Of a stretch of DNA of 64,000 nt, positions 1 through 8,939 are shown piece by piece. The DNA comes from Herpetosiphonaceae bacterium. GTDB lineage: Bacteria; Chloroflexota; Chloroflexia; Chloroflexales; Herpetosiphonaceae. The position numbers were made by a program, and so were the translations under genes. How positions within the stretch are numbered: the stretch's first letter is position 1; each line of letters begins with the position of its first letter. The stretch lies in the NCBI GenBank assembly GCA_013538855.1, contig JABXJS010000087.1, positions 1 through 64,000 on the forward strand, written 5' to 3'. Under the pieces are notes generated by a model. It saw nothing but the letters and a program-made list of their open reading frames with translations, searched no databases and had not been told where the DNA came from.

Positions 1-173
1 TCCCACCCGCGTGCGCCGACGCCGCGCCAGCCTCCCACAATCCACACCGCTGGAGTTCTGCCCCACCACGCTTCAGCCTCGGGATGCCTAGCCCTGCTGT
101 CACGCTAGCCTGCGCTGGAGCAATCCGCCGCCGCGCCTCGACCTCCCACCCGCGTGCGCCGACGCCGCGCCAG
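1..173. repeat. 30-nt exact direct repeat, 143 bp apart
   Basis: The first 30 bases of the window recur exactly at 144-173, starting tcccacccgcgtgcgcc in both copies. The sequence after each copy stays loosely similar (a short pyrimidine-rich stretch, then cacaccgctg), so the unit is probably a degenerate tandem repeat of about 143 bp whose left part lies outside the window. I see no credible coding potential or other signal in 1-200. Confidence 0.75.
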
Positions 174-201
174 ACCACAACCAAAGCACACCGCTGATCA
201 C

Positions 202-241
202 ATAAAAAAGCGGACACCGCAGCCAGTGCACGGCGTCCGCT
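202..241 (-). terminator. Rho-independent terminator of the 248-2221 gene
   Basis: Read on the minus strand, an 11-bp stem (agcggacgccg pairing with cggtgtccgct, one mismatch) is followed directly by a run of six T. It begins a few bases past the stop codon of the minus-strand lipoprotein gene. Confidence 0.85.
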
Positions 242-247
242 GAAGGG

Positions 248-2221
248 TTACGGCAGCCAGACCGGGAACGCGCCCGCGCCCACGGTGGTGAGCTGAGCGG
301 GAGTGCTGGTGTTCCAGATATAGATCGTCGGCGTCAGCAGCGTGCTCGCGCTATCGCTACAGGTGTAGGGCTGATAGCTGAAGAGCAGCGACTCGCCATC
401 GGGGAGGAAGCTCAGGCCCTTGGTCAGGCGGCCATGATCCTCCGGCAGCGGCGCAGTCGGCGGGCTGAGCGGGGTGACATTGCCGGGCAGAGCGCTGAGA
501 TGACGCAAGGGGATGAGGTAGACATCCTCGTGTGAAACACACAGATGTGAGTGCACATTTTCGGCGTAGGCCAGCGCGGCGGCAGCTGGATCGAAGGCCA
601 CCTCGTCCACCAGATTACCGTTGGGCGGGGTGAGCGACACCGGACCGCTACCGCAGCCATAGAAGGTTTGCGCACAGCCAGGCTGACTGCCGTCCAGCGG
701 CGCAGCCCACCACTGCCAGCCGTTGCCAGAGGGCGACAGCTCATCGGGCGTGCTGGCATAGTACAGGGCCGCCGAGCTGTCGGGCGCGGGATAGACGACG
801 AGCTGATCGCTGGTTGCGGGGGCCACAATCAGCCGCTCGCCGCCATCGCTGAGCGTGGCAAGCGTTACTTGCTGAAAGCCGTCGATGAGCAGCGCGTCGC
901 CGGAAGGCAGCCAGCTTGCCCACCAGCCCAGCAGCATCTGTAGCGGCTCGGCACCGTCGCCGCTGTCGGCAGCGTAGATAAAGACCTGGCCCGCCGCAGG
1001 CTCGGACAGCGTGCTGGCCACCAAGAAGCGCTCGCCAGTTGGCGACCACTGCGCCTGAAAGACATCGTTGATGGTCGCTTGGAGGCTGCCGCTGTAGCTG
1101 CTGAGCGCGTAGATCTGCACGCGATTCTGGCTGGTGTGCACAGCCAGGCGGCGGCCGGTCGGATCGGCGACGATGCTATCGACCTGCTCGTCAGGCGCGA
1201 GCGCGAGCACAAACGCCTCGCGGTCATCGCTGCCGCCGAGCGAGCGCACGCGCATGGTCATGCCGTCGGTGCCCAGGTACATAAGCGAGCCAGCCACAAA
1301 GCCCGCCGGATCGCCGACGACCGTGCCTGAAGGGAGCGGGTTTTCACCAACTCCGTCAGGCGGCGGGTTCTCGCCCATATGCTCGCCGCTGACAGCCTCA
1401 GCGCTGAACAGTGCTGCCCACGTTTGCTGATCAACAATGCCATCGGGCTGCTTATTGTTCAGCAGATCATAGTTGAGGCGCTGAAAGAGGATCACGGCTG
1501 TCTCGGTGGCCGAGCCAAAGATGCCATCAACGGCGAGCACATCACCATCAACGGTGCGCAGATCAAAGTCCAAGTCGAGCAGCCGCTGCTGCACTGCCGC
1601 CACGTCGTCGCCCTGCATGGGCGGATCGGCGAGCTGAAGCGTGCGCTCGAAGGCGGGCAGGCCAGCGCCATCGTCCAGCGGCGGATCACCAGCGCCATAG
1701 TCCGGCGGCAGATCGCCAGCGCCAGCATCGAGCGGCGGATCACCAAGCAGCGCATCGCCATTGACAGCGGTCTCGCTGAACAGCGCAGCCCAGGTGCGCT
1801 CGCCGACAATGCCATCGACGGTGAGGCCGTTCAATGTCTGGAAGTTGCGCACGGCGGTAGCGGTGTTGGGGCCGAAGAAGCCATCGACAGCGTCCATGTA
1901 AAAGTGAAGATCGAGCAGGCGCTGCTGTACAGCGACAATATCATCGCCCTGCATCGGTGGGTCGGCGAGCTGAAGCGGGCGCTCGAAGGCACCAGGGCGA
2001 GCTGCTGATCCGGGCGTGGGCGCAGCGCCAAGCGGCGGCGCGTCTGAATCAGCGTCTGATGGCGCTGCGAGTGGGTTTTCAGCAGCGGGCGCTACCTCTG
2101 TGGGAGCGGCATCGCTGGCGCTGGATGGGGTCGATGCGGTGGTTGGCGGGCTGGCGCTGCCACAGGCAGCAAGGGCGAGCAGCAGTGTGAACACGAGACC
2201 AAGCGAGAGTTTACGAGCCAT
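248..2221 (-). CDS. Lipoprotein with two peptidoglycan-binding domains and a beta-propeller
   Basis: A 657-residue exported protein. A hydrophobic N-terminus ends in a lipobox (LAAC, Cys20), so it is probably lipid-anchored to the outer face of the membrane. A Ser/Thr/Pro/Ala-rich linker follows. Then come two PG_binding_1-type domains (about residues 82-150 and 192-275), each with the typical Q-x-R-L and VDGIxG / TWAALF features. They are nearly identical at their starts (QLADPPMQGDD), which suggests internal duplication. Gly/Asp/Pro-rich repeats of the GDPPLD type (about 160-188) separate them. Residues from about 305 to the end look like a TolB/WD40-like propeller. The start has a strong AGGAGG site. 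Role inferred: a cell-wall-attached scaffold or sensor. No catalytic motif is visible. Confidence 0.8.
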   Translation of the reverse strand: MARKLSLGLVFTLLLALAACGSASPPTTASTPSSASDAAPTEVAPAAENPLAAPSDADSDAPPLGAAPTPGSAARPGAFERPLQLADPPMQGDDIVAVQQRLLDLHFYMDAVDGFFGPNTATAVRNFQTLNGLTVDGIVGERTWAALFSETAVNGDALLGDPPLDAGAGDLPPDYGAGDPPLDDGAGLPAFERTLQLADPPMQGDDVAAVQQRLLDLDFDLRTVDGDVLAVDGIFGSATETAVILFQRLNYDLLNNKQPDGIVDQQTWAALFSAEAVSGEHMGENPPPDGVGENPLPSGTVVGDPAGFVAGSLMYLGTDGMTMRVRSLGGSDDREAFVLALAPDEQVDSIVADPTGRRLAVHTSQNRVQIYALSSYSGSLQATINDVFQAQWSPTGERFLVASTLSEPAAGQVFIYAADSGDGAEPLQMLLGWWASWLPSGDALLIDGFQQVTLATLSDGGERLIVAPATSDQLVVYPAPDSSAALYYASTPDELSPSGNGWQWWAAPLDGSQPGCAQTFYGCGSGPVSLTPPNGNLVDEVAFDPAAAALAYAENVHSHLCVSHEDVYLIPLRHLSALPGNVTPLSPPTAPLPEDHGRLTKGLSFLPDGESLLFSYQPYTCSDSASTLLTPTIYIWNTSTPAQLTTVGAGAFPVWLP

Positions 2222-2380
2222 GAAGCTCCTCCTTTTGTGCAGCTACAGCGCAGCAAAGCGTTTCGAACACAGCAAACCGGCGGACACAGCGCGCACAGCC
2301 AGCAGCGCAGCCTGCGCTGCGTAGCTGCACAGATGACGTGGACAATCCATACTCGTTGAGGCTGGGATGTGCTGGATGGT

Positions 2381-2484
2381 AGATACGCCGCATGGACAGG
2401 CGGGTGTGGGGCGCAGACCAAGCTCCCGGCAGGGTTGCACCCGCCACCCGCTACGCGGGGTATTCAAAGGAAACTGGTGTTATA
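2381..2484 (-). repeat. MITE-like repeat, copy C (inverted, degenerate)
   Basis: The reverse complement matches the element at 41874-41977 closely across its core (ggcgggtgcaaccctgcc, then a close match to the second stem and cctgtccatg). It has a short insertion near one end and degraded termini (aaactggtgttata instead of gtgaattggtata). Confidence 0.75.
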
Positions 2485-2666
2485 AACAGCGTAGCGCAGC
2501 AGAAAAAAACTTCAATGATAAAATAATTATATTTTGCTTCGCAGACACATATCGGTAAAAAATGCACACGTTGGCAAATATTAATAGCATATTGATTTTT
2601 ATAATTATGTAGCGGCACAGATACAGCGAACAGCCCTGTCGGGGAGGTGCGGCAAGCGCTGCCGCG

Positions 2667-2695
2667 TTGAATTTTCATGCGACAGCAGGTACAAT
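2667..2695 (+). promoter_or_regulatory. Sigma70-type promoter for the glycan cluster
   Basis: TTGAAT (2667-2672), a 17-bp spacer and TACAAT (2690-2695) lie about 40 bp before the ATG of the SGNH-like gene. Confidence 0.6.
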
Positions 2696-2734
2696 GCGCG
2701 CTGGCTTGAGGCTAGCAATGGAGAACACACGCGC

Positions 2735-3451
2735 ATGGCCGCACCGATCTGTATCTTGGGGAACTCCGTCTCGCTGGTGCTGCGGCCGCCACGCCAGCGC
2801 CCAGACGAGCGCACCTACGCCGAGCTGCTGCGCGACGACGATGGCTACGCGCTGATCAACTGGAGCCAGCGGGCGGCCATGGTCAGCGACGGGCTGCGCG
2901 CTGTGGAGGATGAGGTGATCACACGCTACCCGCAGGCGGTGATCATCCAGTATGGCATCGTCGAGTGCACCTACCGCGACATGCCGCGCTGGCTGTACCA
3001 GTTCGTCAAGCTGCGCCTGCAGGGCGACGAGAATCGTCTGCAGCGGCTGCCGGTGCAGCTGGCAGCGCGCACGCTGATGCCGCTCTCACGGCGGGTCTGG
3101 ACCCGGCTGCGCGGTCGCTGGCGCTGGATGGAGCCGGAGGTCTTCGCCGCCGACATCCGCAAGCTCGTGCTGCTGCTGCGCAAAGAGACCGCCGCGCTGC
3201 CGCTGGTGATGAACATCCCCACGCCGTCGCAGCGCGTGGAGCGGCTCGCGCCGGGCACCGTGGCGAGCGCCGCCGAGTACAACCGCGTGCTGGCGCACCT
3301 GACCGCCGAGCTAGATGTGCCGCTGATCGACGCTGCTGCGCTGATCGCGCCTGACCCGGACGCGCTGCTGCCTGACGGCATCCACTTCAGCGCCGCCGGC
3401 CACCAGCGTGTCGCCGCGACGATCCGCGCGATTTTGGCCGCAGCGCGCTAA
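2735..3451 (+). CDS. SGNH/GDSL-like hydrolase family protein
   Basis: A 238-residue protein with the outline of an SGNH-fold esterase or acyltransferase. Block I is ILGNSVSL, with Ser11 as presumed nucleophile and Asn in place of the usual Asp. A block-III-like QYGIVEC lacks the canonical Asn. A block V, DGIHFSAAGHQ, supplies the Asp214/His217 pair. No signal peptide is visible, so it is probably cytoplasmic. It is the first gene of the glycan cluster and lies 40 bp before a GT-C gene. Proteins of this kind in polysaccharide loci often add or remove O-acyl groups; that role is inferred here. The altered block III leaves open whether it is active. Confidence 0.7.
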   Translation: MAAPICILGNSVSLVLRPPRQRPDERTYAELLRDDDGYALINWSQRAAMVSDGLRAVEDEVITRYPQAVIIQYGIVECTYRDMPRWLYQFVKLRLQGDENRLQRLPVQLAARTLMPLSRRVWTRLRGRWRWMEPEVFAADIRKLVLLLRKETAALPLVMNIPTPSQRVERLAPGTVASAAEYNRVLAHLTAELDVPLIDAAALIAPDPDALLPDGIHFSAAGHQRVAATIRAILAAAR

Positions 3452-3491
3452 ATTGTCCATTGCCTGCACTCGTGATATACTGCGCAATCGG

Positions 3492-5150
3492 ATGCAAACA
3501 CTACGCCACAACCGCATACTCGTTGTGCTCATCGGCGCTGGGCTAGCCCTGCGCCTTCTTTGGGCCTGCCTGCCGCTGCACACGCTGCTGCTGACGCTCG
3601 AAGACGATGCCTGGATGGTCACGGCGATCGCGCGCCACTTCGCGCTTGGCCACGGCATCACCGCCGACGGGCTAACACCGACCAACGGCTTCCATCCACT
3701 GTACCCGCTGAGCCTGGGGGCCATTCCATTCATCTTTGTGCCAGACAACCTAGCGCTGGGCTTTCGCGCCAATCTGCTGATCTGCGCCGTGCTGAATACG
3801 CTGCTGCTACTGCCGCTCTACGGGCTGCTGCGCCACGTCGCCCGCCGCTCGATTGCGCTGTGGGGCGTGGCCATCATCGCGCTCAACCCCTTCTTCATTC
3901 GCACCAGCGTCAACGCCATGGAGACCTCGCTGGCGCTGCTGACGCTGGCGACGCTGTGGTGGTATGCGCTGCAGGACACGCCGCTGACGCTGCGCCGCGC
4001 GCTCATCCTGGGCATGCTGGCGGCAGTCGCCACACTGGCGCGCCTCGATAGCCTGCTGGCTGCCGCGCTGCTTGGCGCGGTGCTGCTCTGGCGTGAGTGG
4101 CGCACGCGGCGCACATGGCTGCCTGCCGTCGTCTACGGCGCGACATGTCTTGGGCTGCTGCTGCCCTACTTTGTGCGCAACGTCGTGCAGTTTGGGGCGA
4201 TCTCGCCAAGCAGCGGGCGCGCGCTGGCCTACCTACACAGCTACAAAGAGTCCTACACCTTCAGCAGCGGCGTGCAGCTGCTGGCCTACAACTCAGCGCT
4301 CGATCTGAGCTACCTGCCGGCGGCAGGGCTAGCGCTGCTGATCCTGCTCTGGCTAGGCAGCCTTATCTGGCTGCGCGGACCACGGCTGCGCACGCTAGCG
4401 CCGCTGGCGCTGTACGCGCTGGTGCTCACCTTCTACTACAGCTACATTCAGCAGCAGGGCAGCCCACGCTACTATGGCGGCGTGGCGCTGGTGCTGGTTG
4501 CAAGCGCCGCCGCCCTGCTCGACAAGCTGGCCGAGCGCCGCCCGCACGTGGTCACCGCGCCGCTGCTGGTTGGGCTGGCCTGCGCCTGCATCGCCATCAA
4601 CAGCCTGGAGACATTCAGCTACGTGCGCCAGCAGGAGCGCGCGCCCGCCAGCAGCCAGACAGCATCCTACGCCACCGCGCTGTGGATACGCGCCAACCTG
4701 CCGCCGGACGCCATCATCGGCGCGCAGAACTCCGGCATCATGCAGTACTACAGCGGCCACGTCGTGATCAACTTCGACGGCAAGCTCAACCACGAGATCA
4801 TTCCTGTGCTTGAGCAGCGGCGGCTCAACCAGTACCTCGCCGCCAAAGGCATCAGCTACATCGTTGATCTGCCAGAGGTCGAAAATTATATCGAGTACTA
4901 CAGCGCCCGCTTCAGCGTCGCGCCGACCCATCTAGAGCCGGGAACGCTGGGCAAGCTCAGCATCTACGCGCGCCTGATCGCCCACAAGCTCGGCCTTGGG
5001 CCAGCTGTGTCGCTCGACGTGCGCCAGCCGGAGCGCATTCTGCGCCCCTTCCGCGCTGACGCAACGATTGTCCACACCACCCCGCTGCCCAACGACCCGG
5101 CGCGCGCCGTGACGGTGTACCGCCTGGAGCCGGGCTTCGGCGACGAGTAG
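3492..5150 (+). CDS. GT-C family membrane glycosyltransferase (GT39/ArnT-like)
   Basis: A 552-residue polytopic membrane protein. The first luminal loop carries the GT-C acidic motif (LEDDAWM) soon after the first membrane segment, followed by TPTNGFHPLYPL, and the protein ends in a soluble domain of about 170 residues. Enzymes of this class take a sugar from a polyprenyl-phosphate carrier on the outer face of the membrane. The frame is open upstream to 3408, but the ATG at 3492 is preferred because it removes the overlap with the previous gene and begins just before the first hydrophobic segment. It is followed after 17 bp by another GT-C gene. Donor and acceptor cannot be read from the sequence. 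Confidence 0.75.
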   Translation: MQTLRHNRILVVLIGAGLALRLLWACLPLHTLLLTLEDDAWMVTAIARHFALGHGITADGLTPTNGFHPLYPLSLGAIPFIFVPDNLALGFRANLLICAVLNTLLLLPLYGLLRHVARRSIALWGVAIIALNPFFIRTSVNAMETSLALLTLATLWWYALQDTPLTLRRALILGMLAAVATLARLDSLLAAALLGAVLLWREWRTRRTWLPAVVYGATCLGLLLPYFVRNVVQFGAISPSSGRALAYLHSYKESYTFSSGVQLLAYNSALDLSYLPAAGLALLILLWLGSLIWLRGPRLRTLAPLALYALVLTFYYSYIQQQGSPRYYGGVALVLVASAAALLDKLAERRPHVVTAPLLVGLACACIAINSLETFSYVRQQERAPASSQTASYATALWIRANLPPDAIIGAQNSGIMQYYSGHVVINFDGKLNHEIIPVLEQRRLNQYLAAKGISYIVDLPEVENYIEYYSARFSVAPTHLEPGTLGKLSIYARLIAHKLGLGPAVSLDVRQPERILRPFRADATIVHTTPLPNDPARAVTVYRLEPGFGDE

Positions 5151-5167
5151 TCCCACGGAGCAGCGCC

Positions 5168-7435
5168 ATGAATCCACGAGATACCGCTATGCGACGTTTC
5201 CTGCTGGCCCTGCCGCTTCTCTTCGGCCTAGGGCTGTGGCTGCTACCCAGCCTGGTGCCACACCCGCCGCTGCGCTTCGACATCGGAGCCGAGGCTGGGC
5301 TGAACGAGTACGGCGAGGGCCGCAACCTGTACAACTTCTTTGGCTGGTCGGAGCCGCAGCCCGTTGACGACGGTCAGATTCGCCGCTCTGTTGATGACGG
5401 CAGCATGGTTGTGCCGTGGGCCTTCCGCATGGGCCAGCCGCTGGAGGTGCGCGTGCGCTGGTGCGAGTGCGAGCCGATCACCGCCCCGCTGACGCTGACG
5501 ATCAACGGCACTGAGTACCCGCTGGCGGACTCGCTTGGCTTTCGCACCGACACCTACCGCATCGCGTACACACCAACAATCTACGAGCGCGATCTGTTTC
5601 TGCGCTGGTCAGCGCCCAACGGCTTTGGCCCGGCGGTCGACTCGGTTGAGGTGATCCCGCTGGCCAGCGCTGGGCGCGTCGATGGCACGCTATGGGCGCT
5701 TGGCGGGCTGCTGCTGCTGCTCGGCCTGGGCTGGCGGAGGCTGAGCACAGTCGATTTAGGTGTATGGCTCAGCAGCGTTGGCCTGAGCCTGTGGATCGGC
5801 CGCGTGGCCTACCGCCTGCAAGTGCTGCCGTGGACCGCGCTAGTGGTGCTGGGCGTGCTGTATGCGCTGGCGCTCACCTGGTGGGTGCCGCAGCGCTGGG
5901 CGCGCCTAGGGCTGTGGATGGCCGGTCTGTGGTTTTTATTCGCCACACAGACGCTCGGCTCGTGGGTGCTCGACGACGCGTTTATCTCGTTTCGCTATGC
6001 CCGCAACCTGATCCAAGGCCACGGCCTAACATTTAACCCTGGCGGCGAGATCGTCGAGGGCTATACGAATTTTCTCTGGACGATGCAGATGGCGCTGATG
6101 CTGGCCCTCGGCTACGAGCCGCTGGTCGCCGCGCACTTCTGGACGCTGGCGTTCGCCCTCGCCACGCTCGTAGTGCTATACCGCTGCGCATGGAGCTGGA
6201 TCAGCGCCACTAGTGCCGAGACCGGCTGGCGGGCGCTGGCCTGGAGCCTGCTGCCCATCCTGCTGCTAACCGCGAATGCGCACTTTGTGCTCTACACGGC
6301 GCGCGGCAGCGGCATGGAGACCGCGCAGGTGGCCTTGCTGACCACGCTGGGCCTGTGGCTACTCTGGCGTAGCAATGACTGGCGCACGGGACTGCTGGCT
6401 GGAGTGGTGTGTGCGCTGGCGACCATGGCTCGCCCAGATGCCGCGCTGATCCCGCTGGCCGGTGGGCTGTGGCTGCTCGGGCTGAGTCTGCTGCAGCGCA
6501 AGCGCGCGCTGTGGCTGGCGCTGGCCGGGCTGTGCGGCGGCTTTGCGCTGCTGTACGCGCCGTACTTCATCTGGCGGCTGAGCTACTATGGCTACCTGCT
6601 GCCCAACACCTTCTACGCCAAAACTGGCTTCACGGCGGCGCAGGTGCAGCGCGGCTGGCGCTACACCTACGACTTTGCGCTGCTGCTGGGGCTGCGCACG
6701 CTGCTGGGGCTGCTTGGCTTCAGCGTGCTTGGCTGGCTGGTGCCTGCGCTGCGTCGCCGGGTGGCGCTGGGGCCGATCGGGCTGCTGTGGATCTTCACGC
6801 TGCTGACGCTGGCCTATGTCGCGGCAGTCGGCGGCGACCACTTCCCGAACGGGCGCTTTTTCATCAGCCTGCTGCCAGCGCTCATGCTGCTGCTAACGCA
6901 CGGACTGCGCATCATCATCGCCCTGGCCGAGCATGTGCGCACACCGCTGCGCTGGGCGGGCTACGCCGTGGGCGCGGCACTGCTGGCCTTGGCGCTGCAG
7001 CGCAACCTTCAGCAGTATCCGGCCACCAGCAGCCGCATTCCAGCCCGCCCGATCTGGGGCGAGAACAGCGTCGCGCTCAAGAATCGCGAGGTTGGCTACT
7101 GGCTGGAGCAAAACACCCCGCCGGACACGGTGATCGCCACCGGCATCGCCGGAACACTGCCCTACTACAGCCAGCGCACCGTCATCGACGCGCTGGGCCT
7201 GAATGACCTGCACATCGCCCATCTGGAGGTAGAAGACATGGGCCAGGGCGACGCCGGCTCCGAGAAGACCGATCCGCACTATGTGCTCAGCCTGAAGCCG
7301 CAGGTCATCCCCTTCTCCACGTCAGGCGACTTCCAGCCGCTGCCGGAGTTTCAAGCAAACTACGAGCTGATCACCGTCGGCGGCCCCGAGGGGCGCGGCA
7401 TCAAGCTCTACGTGCGAAAGGATTGGCAACGCTGA
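5168..7435 (+). CDS. GT-C membrane glycosyltransferase, AftB-like
   Basis: A 755-residue polytopic protein. An N-terminal membrane segment is followed by an external beta-rich domain (about 40-170), then many membrane segments and a C-terminal soluble tail. The catalytic loop reads DDAFISFRYARNL (Asp269-Asp270) followed by EGYTNFLWT. From memory this closely resembles the signature of mycobacterial AftB, the terminal beta-(1,2)-arabinofuranosyltransferase. Transfer from a lipid-phosphate sugar donor to an extracellular glycan is therefore likely; arabinose as the sugar is inference only. A GGAG site stands about 7 bases before the ATG. The stop codon overlaps the next start (TGATG). Confidence 0.75.
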   Translation: MNPRDTAMRRFLLALPLLFGLGLWLLPSLVPHPPLRFDIGAEAGLNEYGEGRNLYNFFGWSEPQPVDDGQIRRSVDDGSMVVPWAFRMGQPLEVRVRWCECEPITAPLTLTINGTEYPLADSLGFRTDTYRIAYTPTIYERDLFLRWSAPNGFGPAVDSVEVIPLASAGRVDGTLWALGGLLLLLGLGWRRLSTVDLGVWLSSVGLSLWIGRVAYRLQVLPWTALVVLGVLYALALTWWVPQRWARLGLWMAGLWFLFATQTLGSWVLDDAFISFRYARNLIQGHGLTFNPGGEIVEGYTNFLWTMQMALMLALGYEPLVAAHFWTLAFALATLVVLYRCAWSWISATSAETGWRALAWSLLPILLLTANAHFVLYTARGSGMETAQVALLTTLGLWLLWRSNDWRTGLLAGVVCALATMARPDAALIPLAGGLWLLGLSLLQRKRALWLALAGLCGGFALLYAPYFIWRLSYYGYLLPNTFYAKTGFTAAQVQRGWRYTYDFALLLGLRTLLGLLGFSVLGWLVPALRRRVALGPIGLLWIFTLLTLAYVAAVGGDHFPNGRFFISLLPALMLLLTHGLRIIIALAEHVRTPLRWAGYAVGAALLALALQRNLQQYPATSSRIPARPIWGENSVALKNREVGYWLEQNTPPDTVIATGIAGTLPYYSQRTVIDALGLNDLHIAHLEVEDMGQGDAGSEKTDPHYVLSLKPQVIPFSTSGDFQPLPEFQANYELITVGGPEGRGIKLYVRKDWQR

Positions 7436-8688
7436 TGCGAGTGCTCTACGCCATACCGCGCTACGGCGCACAGTTCATGGGCAACGAGACCCACGGCCAG
7501 GTCGTGCGCGAGATCCGCCAGCGCGGCGTTACGATGGACGTGCTCAGCTTCACCACCCGCGATGGCGGCGGCGGCCCAGCGGGCTGGGGGCCAGGCTTCG
7601 GCGACGAGGATGTGTACCGCCACTTGCACAGCGCCAACCTGCCGCTGCGCATGGCCAGCCGCCTGACCAGCCCGTGGCTGCACTACGACCACGTGGTCTC
7701 GATGCTCGTAGGGCTGCTGCACGTCACCAGCGAGCGGCGCTACGACCTGCTGCACATTGAGGGAGCCTACCCGCTCGGAGCCGTGGCCGCGCTGACCCAG
7801 CCGCGCCATCGCACGCCCTACATCGTGACCACCACCGGCGGCGACCTGTTCACGCTGCCCGCGCAGAACTACGGCTATGGGCAGTATCGCGTGCCGCGCT
7901 GGCTGATCGGGCTGGCGCTGCGCCGCGCGGCGTGGGTGCGCGCCAACTCCAGCCTCAGCCTGCGCCTCGCTGCCCAGTACGGAGCCGACCAGCAGCGCGC
8001 AACGGTGCTGCCCGTCAGCATCGGCGACGACTGCTACCCGCCAAGCACCATCGACCTTGAAACCTTCCGCCAGGCAAGTCGCGCCGCGCTGGCCGCCGAG
8101 CATGGCTGGGGCGAGCGGCCGGTGGTCATGGTCGTCGGGCGGCTGTTCAACCTCAAGGCGCAGGAGCTGCTGATCGAGGCGCTGCCGACGCTGCACGCAG
8201 CAGGCATTCTAGCCCAAGCGGTCATCGTTGGCCCCTCGCGCGTCGATCCGGAGCGCGGCGACTACCGGGCGTTCCTCGAGCGCATTGCTGCCGAGCAGGG
8301 CGTGACGGACTTCTGCACCTTCACCGGGAGCGTGCCCAACCACAGCATCAACCGCTACCTGGCCGCCGCCGATCTGCTGGCTGTGCCGTCGCGCATCGAG
8401 GGCCTCAACCGTGTGGTGATCGAGGCCGCCGCAGTCGGCACACCGAGCATCGTCAGCGACGGGGCTGGCGCGGCCGAGCTCGTGGCGCACTATGGCTGCG
8501 GCCTGATCGTGCCACGTGGGCGCGTCGATGCGCTAGCCCATGCGCTCAGCGCCGTGCTTGGCTCACCACGGGCCATGCAGCAGCTGCGCGCCGCCACGCA
8601 AACCCTCGCCGAGCAGCAGCGTGCCGCCAGCGTGGCCGCACAGCTGATCGCCATCTACGACCGCGTGTTGTATCCCACCACGCTGTAA
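7435..8688 (+). CDS. Glycosyltransferase family 4 (GT-B)
   Basis: A 417-residue cytoplasmic GT-B enzyme. The N-terminal acceptor half begins MRVLYAIPRYG with a GNETH motif. The C-terminal donor half has VVGRLFNLKAQELLIEAL and the family E-x7-E region in SRIEGLNRVVIEAAAVGTPS. Such retaining transferases use nucleotide sugars to build glycan chains on the inner face of the membrane. The ATG at 7435 overlaps the preceding stop as TGATG, which favours it over an in-frame TTG 12 bases earlier and suggests translational coupling. Confidence 0.85.
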   Translation: MRVLYAIPRYGAQFMGNETHGQVVREIRQRGVTMDVLSFTTRDGGGGPAGWGPGFGDEDVYRHLHSANLPLRMASRLTSPWLHYDHVVSMLVGLLHVTSERRYDLLHIEGAYPLGAVAALTQPRHRTPYIVTTTGGDLFTLPAQNYGYGQYRVPRWLIGLALRRAAWVRANSSLSLRLAAQYGADQQRATVLPVSIGDDCYPPSTIDLETFRQASRAALAAEHGWGERPVVMVVGRLFNLKAQELLIEALPTLHAAGILAQAVIVGPSRVDPERGDYRAFLERIAAEQGVTDFCTFTGSVPNHSINRYLAAADLLAVPSRIEGLNRVVIEAAAVGTPSIVSDGAGAAELVAHYGCGLIVPRGRVDALAHALSAVLGSPRAMQQLRAATQTLAEQQRAASVAAQLIAIYDRVLYPTTL

Positions 8689-8788
8689 AGCGCGCCTCAC
8701 CTATCAAGGACAAAATCTTCATCTGTTTATAAGCTAAAACAGCCTCTATTGACTCGACAAATAACGGTGTATCGGTACAATGAGGACT

Positions 8789-8818
8789 CGACTCAATCGC
8801 TTTTTAAGTCGTTGAGTC
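8789..8818 (+). other. Inverted repeat in the leader of the 8940 gene
   Basis: cgactcaa and ttgagtc form arms of 7 bp flanking a T-rich centre, about 125 bp before the next start codon. A weak promoter-like pair (TCGACA, 16 bp, TACAAT at 8776-8781) lies just upstream, so the repeat would sit at the 5' end of the mRNA. It could be a leader hairpin or an operator. The remaining sequence of 8689-8939 shows nothing else clear. Confidence 0.35.
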
Positions 8819-8939
8819 ACCCCGACATCCGTGCGCACGGTGTCATCACTCGTACTTGCCCGCCGTGCCAGCGCAAGCGCTGCTGCTCTGCTGCTGGTCG
8901 TCAGCGTATGGTGAGTTATTGAAAGGAAAAGGCACACAG

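Larger units (their letters stand above)
2222..2734. other. Intergenic region between divergent genes
   Basis: This stretch separates the minus-strand lipoprotein gene from the plus-strand glycan cluster. It holds a MITE-like repeat (2381-2484), a markedly AT-rich patch at about 2495-2615 that stands out from the GC-rich surroundings, and a sigma70-type promoter at 2667-2695. Small ORFs here are not convincing: they have no ribosome binding site and no recognisable product. Confidence 0.6.
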
